DNA from: Symsagittifera roscoffensis
Lineage: Eukaryota; Xenacoelomorpha; Acoela; Convolutidae
Length of the DNA: 64,000 bases
Direction of reading: 5' to 3'
Assembly (NCBI RefSeq): GCF_963678635.1
Contig: NC_087069.1
Coordinates: 14,666,660 to 14,730,659 of the forward strand
Of the stretch, positions 61,094-64,000 are shown piece by piece. Under the pieces are notes generated by a model that was given only the letters and a program-made list of their open reading frames with translations, did no database searches and was not told the DNA's origin. The translations under genes and the position numbers were made by a program. How positions within the stretch are numbered: the first letter of the stretch is position 1; each line of letters starts with the position of its first letter.

Positions 61094-61338
61094 TGCATGA
61101 ACACATTCTTGAAAATCTCGGAGAAAATGGCCAGCAGAAGATTGAGCATGAGTGCGTTGCCCAGAAGAAAAAAGACAATGCAAACAATCGAATAGCAGAC
61201 GATGAAATTGTCGTCTCTCTCTGTTGATCCCACTGTTTTGAGGAAGTTCTCCCCCGTGAACATGAAAAAAGGGCGGAGCCATAGCCACTGGATTCCAGAA
61301 GAGTACTGGTCCTCGTAGCCATACACGTCCATGAGACT
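61094..61338 (-). CDS. TRPM-like cation channel, pore and S6 exon
   Basis: Acceptor TTTTTAG ends at 61339 and donor GTAAGT starts at 61093; the exon is 245 bases and exits after two codon bases. It reads SLMDVYGYEDQYSS, then WLWLRPFFMFTGENF (pore helix with the G-E pair typical of TRPM channels), a short charged loop TERDDN, and the S6 helix ending GNALMLNLLLAIFSEIFKNV. The LNLLLAIF-x-x-IF pattern is the TRP-family S6 gate. It joins in phase with 59647-60016. These channels are plasma-membrane cation conduits forming tetramers. Upstream exons (ankyrin-less N-terminal domain, S1-S5) lie beyond the window end. A generic voltage-gated-type channel is less likely because of the downstream TRP segment and coiled coil. 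Confidence 0.75.
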
Positions 61339-61359
61339 CTAAAAAGAGACTGCGTCAGA

Positions 61360-64000
61360 TATATGACAAATCTAAATGACAACTCCCCAAATTATGGCAT
61401 TCTTAAATGATGACACTCCTAAAGATGAAATTCTTAAATGATAACATTTCTAACTGACAATGTTCCTAAATGATGACATTCTCAAATGATGACAGTCCTA
61501 ACTTGTAACATTTCTAAAATATTCTTAATTGTTGAAATTCCTGAAGGATTACGTAATGAATAATGTTATACCTAAAAGATTACAATCCGATAATGACTTA
61601 AAAAATGTTGAAATTCCTAAATGATGACATTCTTAATTCATGACATTCCTAAATGATGACAATCCTAAATGGTGACAACTCTCAATGATGAAAATTTTCT
61701 AAAGAATGTTTTTCCGAAATTATGACATTTGTAAAGATGACCTTCCTAATGACGACCTTCATGAAAGATGACGTTTATGAAGGATGACACTCCTAAAAAT
61801 GAAATTCCTAAATAATGACTTTCTTAACTGATAAAATTTCTAAATTATGACGTTTTAAATGTTGACACTCCTAAAAGATGACGTTCTTAAAAGATGATTT
61901 TCATAATTGATGACTTTCCTAAATGATGACGTTCCTCAGTGATGACATTCCTAAATTTTCCTAAATTATGGCAATCCTAATGATGACATTATTAAATGTT
62001 TAAACTTCTAAGTGATGGCATTCCTACTGATTATTTTCCTCAATAATCGCATTAATCAATTAGGGTGATCCTCAAACAAGTCATCAAGTACGAAAACTAC
62101 CAATTAGGAATGCCATCATTTAGCAATGCCATCAATACCATCAATATTTGAGAAGGTCATCGTTTAGGAATGTCATTGTTAATGAAATTCGACATTTAGG
62201 ATCAAAAATTTTAGAATTGTCATCATTTAGGAATGTTTGTAAAATTCCTAAAAACTAACAATCTCAGATGTTGACTCTACTAAAAGAGATGACATTCCCG
62301 AATGATGAGCTTCCTAAATGATGACATTCCTAAGCGATGACATTCCTATAAAAAGACAATCATAACTGGTGACATTCCTAAAAAATGACAATATTAAATA
62401 ATGATATTCCTAATGATGGCATTGCTAAATGGTTGCATTCCTAAGCAATGTCACTGCCTAAAACGGCATTTCTTAATGATGGTATTCCTCAGTTAATATC
62501 TTCCTCAAAGGAGTCACCAATTATTAAAACCAACAATTGGGAAAGCCATCAGTTAGGAATATCATTACCTAGTAATGTCATCATTTAGGTTGTAACTATT
62601 TAGGAATGTCATCAATTATTTTATCCCCAATGTATGGCATTCGCAAATGGTGACTTATTCATGACGATGCTAGTTGATGACATTGCTAATTGATGACATT
62701 GCTAGTTGATGAGCTTGCTAAGTAATTAGGTTCTCAAAAGATGACATTCCGAAAAATGAAATTCCTGCATGATCGTTTTTCTAACTGATAACAGCCTGAA
62801 CGATGCCTTTAATAAATGATGAAAATCCTATATGATGAAAGATTTTCCTACAATACGGCATTTTTAATCATATACAATCCTAGATGATGATATGCCTTAA
62901 TGTTGACAATCCTAAAATCTGCATGCCTAACTGATGACATTCCTACATGGTGATTTTCCTAACTGACAACATTTCAAATTATTGCCGTTCAAAAATTAAA
63001 ACAATAATATATGATGAATGACTTTCCTACACTATGACATTTTTGAATGATTACTTCCCAAAAAAGGACAACACTTAAAAATGGCATTAATTAATGATGA
63101 CATTCCCGATTGATAAGCTTTCCTTCATGAAAATTTTCTCTACTGATAACTTTCTTAAATGGTGCTTTTCGTAGATGATGCCATTCTTTTATGATGAATA
63201 ACTTTCCTACAGTACGACAGTTTTAAATGATTGCATTCCTATTGATAACAATCCTATATGGTTAATTTTCTTATTGAGGACTTTCCTAATTGATGACATT
63301 CGCAAATGATTAGTTTCCTAAATGATATCATTACGAACCGATGACTTTTCTTAACAATGACATTGCTTTTTGTTGATTTTACTAAATGATTACTTTCCTA
63401 AGGGATGGAAATCTTAAATGTTGACATTCCAATATGATGACTTTCATAAAAGAGTCTTCCAAAATGTTGACTTCCTTTCTCTAGCATCTGCCATTTCAAA
63501 ATAAGGACAATATATAATGGTGGCATTATTTTTTGATGACATTCCTGTTTGATGAGCTTGCCAACTTGAAAATTGCCCTTACTGATAACTTTCCTAGATG
63601 GTGCTTTTCGTAAATGATATTATTATTTTATGATGAATGAACTTCCTACAGTATGACTTTTTTATACGATTTCATTCCGAAAGATGACTTTCCTAAATGG
63701 TTAATTTCTTTAATGATGACCTCTCAAATTGACGACACTCCTAAATGATGACCTTCCTGAATGACATACTTCCTAATTGAGGACATTCCTTAATGTTGAT
63801 TTTCCGAACCTAAAAGATGACACTCATGCAGGATAAAAAATCCAAACGAAGACACCCCAAAGTTATGTAAAAGATGACTTAACTAAATAATAACACCCCT
63901 GAATGATGGTAATCCGCAAGGATGATTATCTTACTACAACAATCATAAATTATGACAGTCCAAAATGATGAAATTACTAAACGATAACATTCCTGTATGA
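61360..64000 (+). repeat. Degenerate 16 bp minisatellite in a TRPM-like intron
   Basis: The unit AATGATGACATTCCTA repeats with heavy substitution and 14-18 bp spacing through the whole stretch, on the order of 150 units. Two blocks (about 62090-62260 and 62520-62630) run in the opposite orientation (TAGGAATGTCATCATT). No exon is seen in it, so it fills the intron upstream of the pore exon to the window end. Confidence 0.85.

Overview
The window looks like nuclear DNA of a nematode, most likely a Caenorhabditis-type genome. The host sequence is AT-rich, introns end in TTTTCAG or TTTCAG and begin GTAAGT, one gene starts just behind a TTTTCAG that looks like a spliced-leader acceptor, and there are small elements with Tc1-like CAGTGCTG ends and TA target duplications. 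Little of the window is ordinary host coding sequence; most of it is mobile and repetitive DNA. No search could be run, so family names rest on motifs, splice signals and internal alignment.

Layout, left to right. (1) 0.3-0.85 kb: two exons of a secreted dermatopontin-type protein on the minus strand. (2) 2341-16851: a 14.5 kb Polinton/Maverick element with about 0.5 kb terminal inverted repeats that begin with AG. It holds a decayed protein-primed family B DNA polymerase (plus strand, right arm), an opposite-strand fragment homologous to the zinc-finger start of that polymerase (left arm), a broken small PC4-like gene, and one intact 160-residue gene. Integrase, packaging ATPase, protease and capsid genes are not visible. 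Upstream of the polymerase is a triple 60 bp repeat carrying four perfect CRE palindromes (TGACGTCA). (3) 17-19.7 kb: host or repeat DNA with a 770 bp MITE, a second copy of sequence that also flanks the Polinton on its left, a possible small secreted peptide, and a 51 bp repeat in three copies. (4) 19855-49488: a 29.6 kb CpG-rich satellite built on a 29 bp unit, bounded by perfect 25 bp inverted repeats and by an outer 51 bp direct repeat. It has higher-order units of about 1219, 817 and 1345 bp and is nearly free of stop codons in all six frames, which produces dozens of large but probably meaningless ORFs. (5) 51.2-53.6 kb: a 203 bp satellite broken by a 1013 bp MITE and then duplicated in tandem. 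(6) 55.1-56.5 kb: a degenerate repeat of about 90 bp. (7) 58.2-64 kb: the 3' half of a divergent TRPM-type cation channel gene on the minus strand. Its pore exon and coiled-coil exon join in phase; the intron between them holds a 745 bp Tc1-like foldback MITE, and the intron upstream of the pore exon is filled with a degenerate 16 bp minisatellite to the end of the window.

The host genes (dermatopontin-like and TRPM-like) are unrelated and both run off the window or lack identified exons. The Polinton reads as a dead, partly deleted copy: the polymerase has frameshifts, nonsense codons and substitutions in catalytic motifs. The most unusual objects are the IR-bounded, all-frames-open 29 bp satellite and the CRE array in front of the Polinton polymerase.
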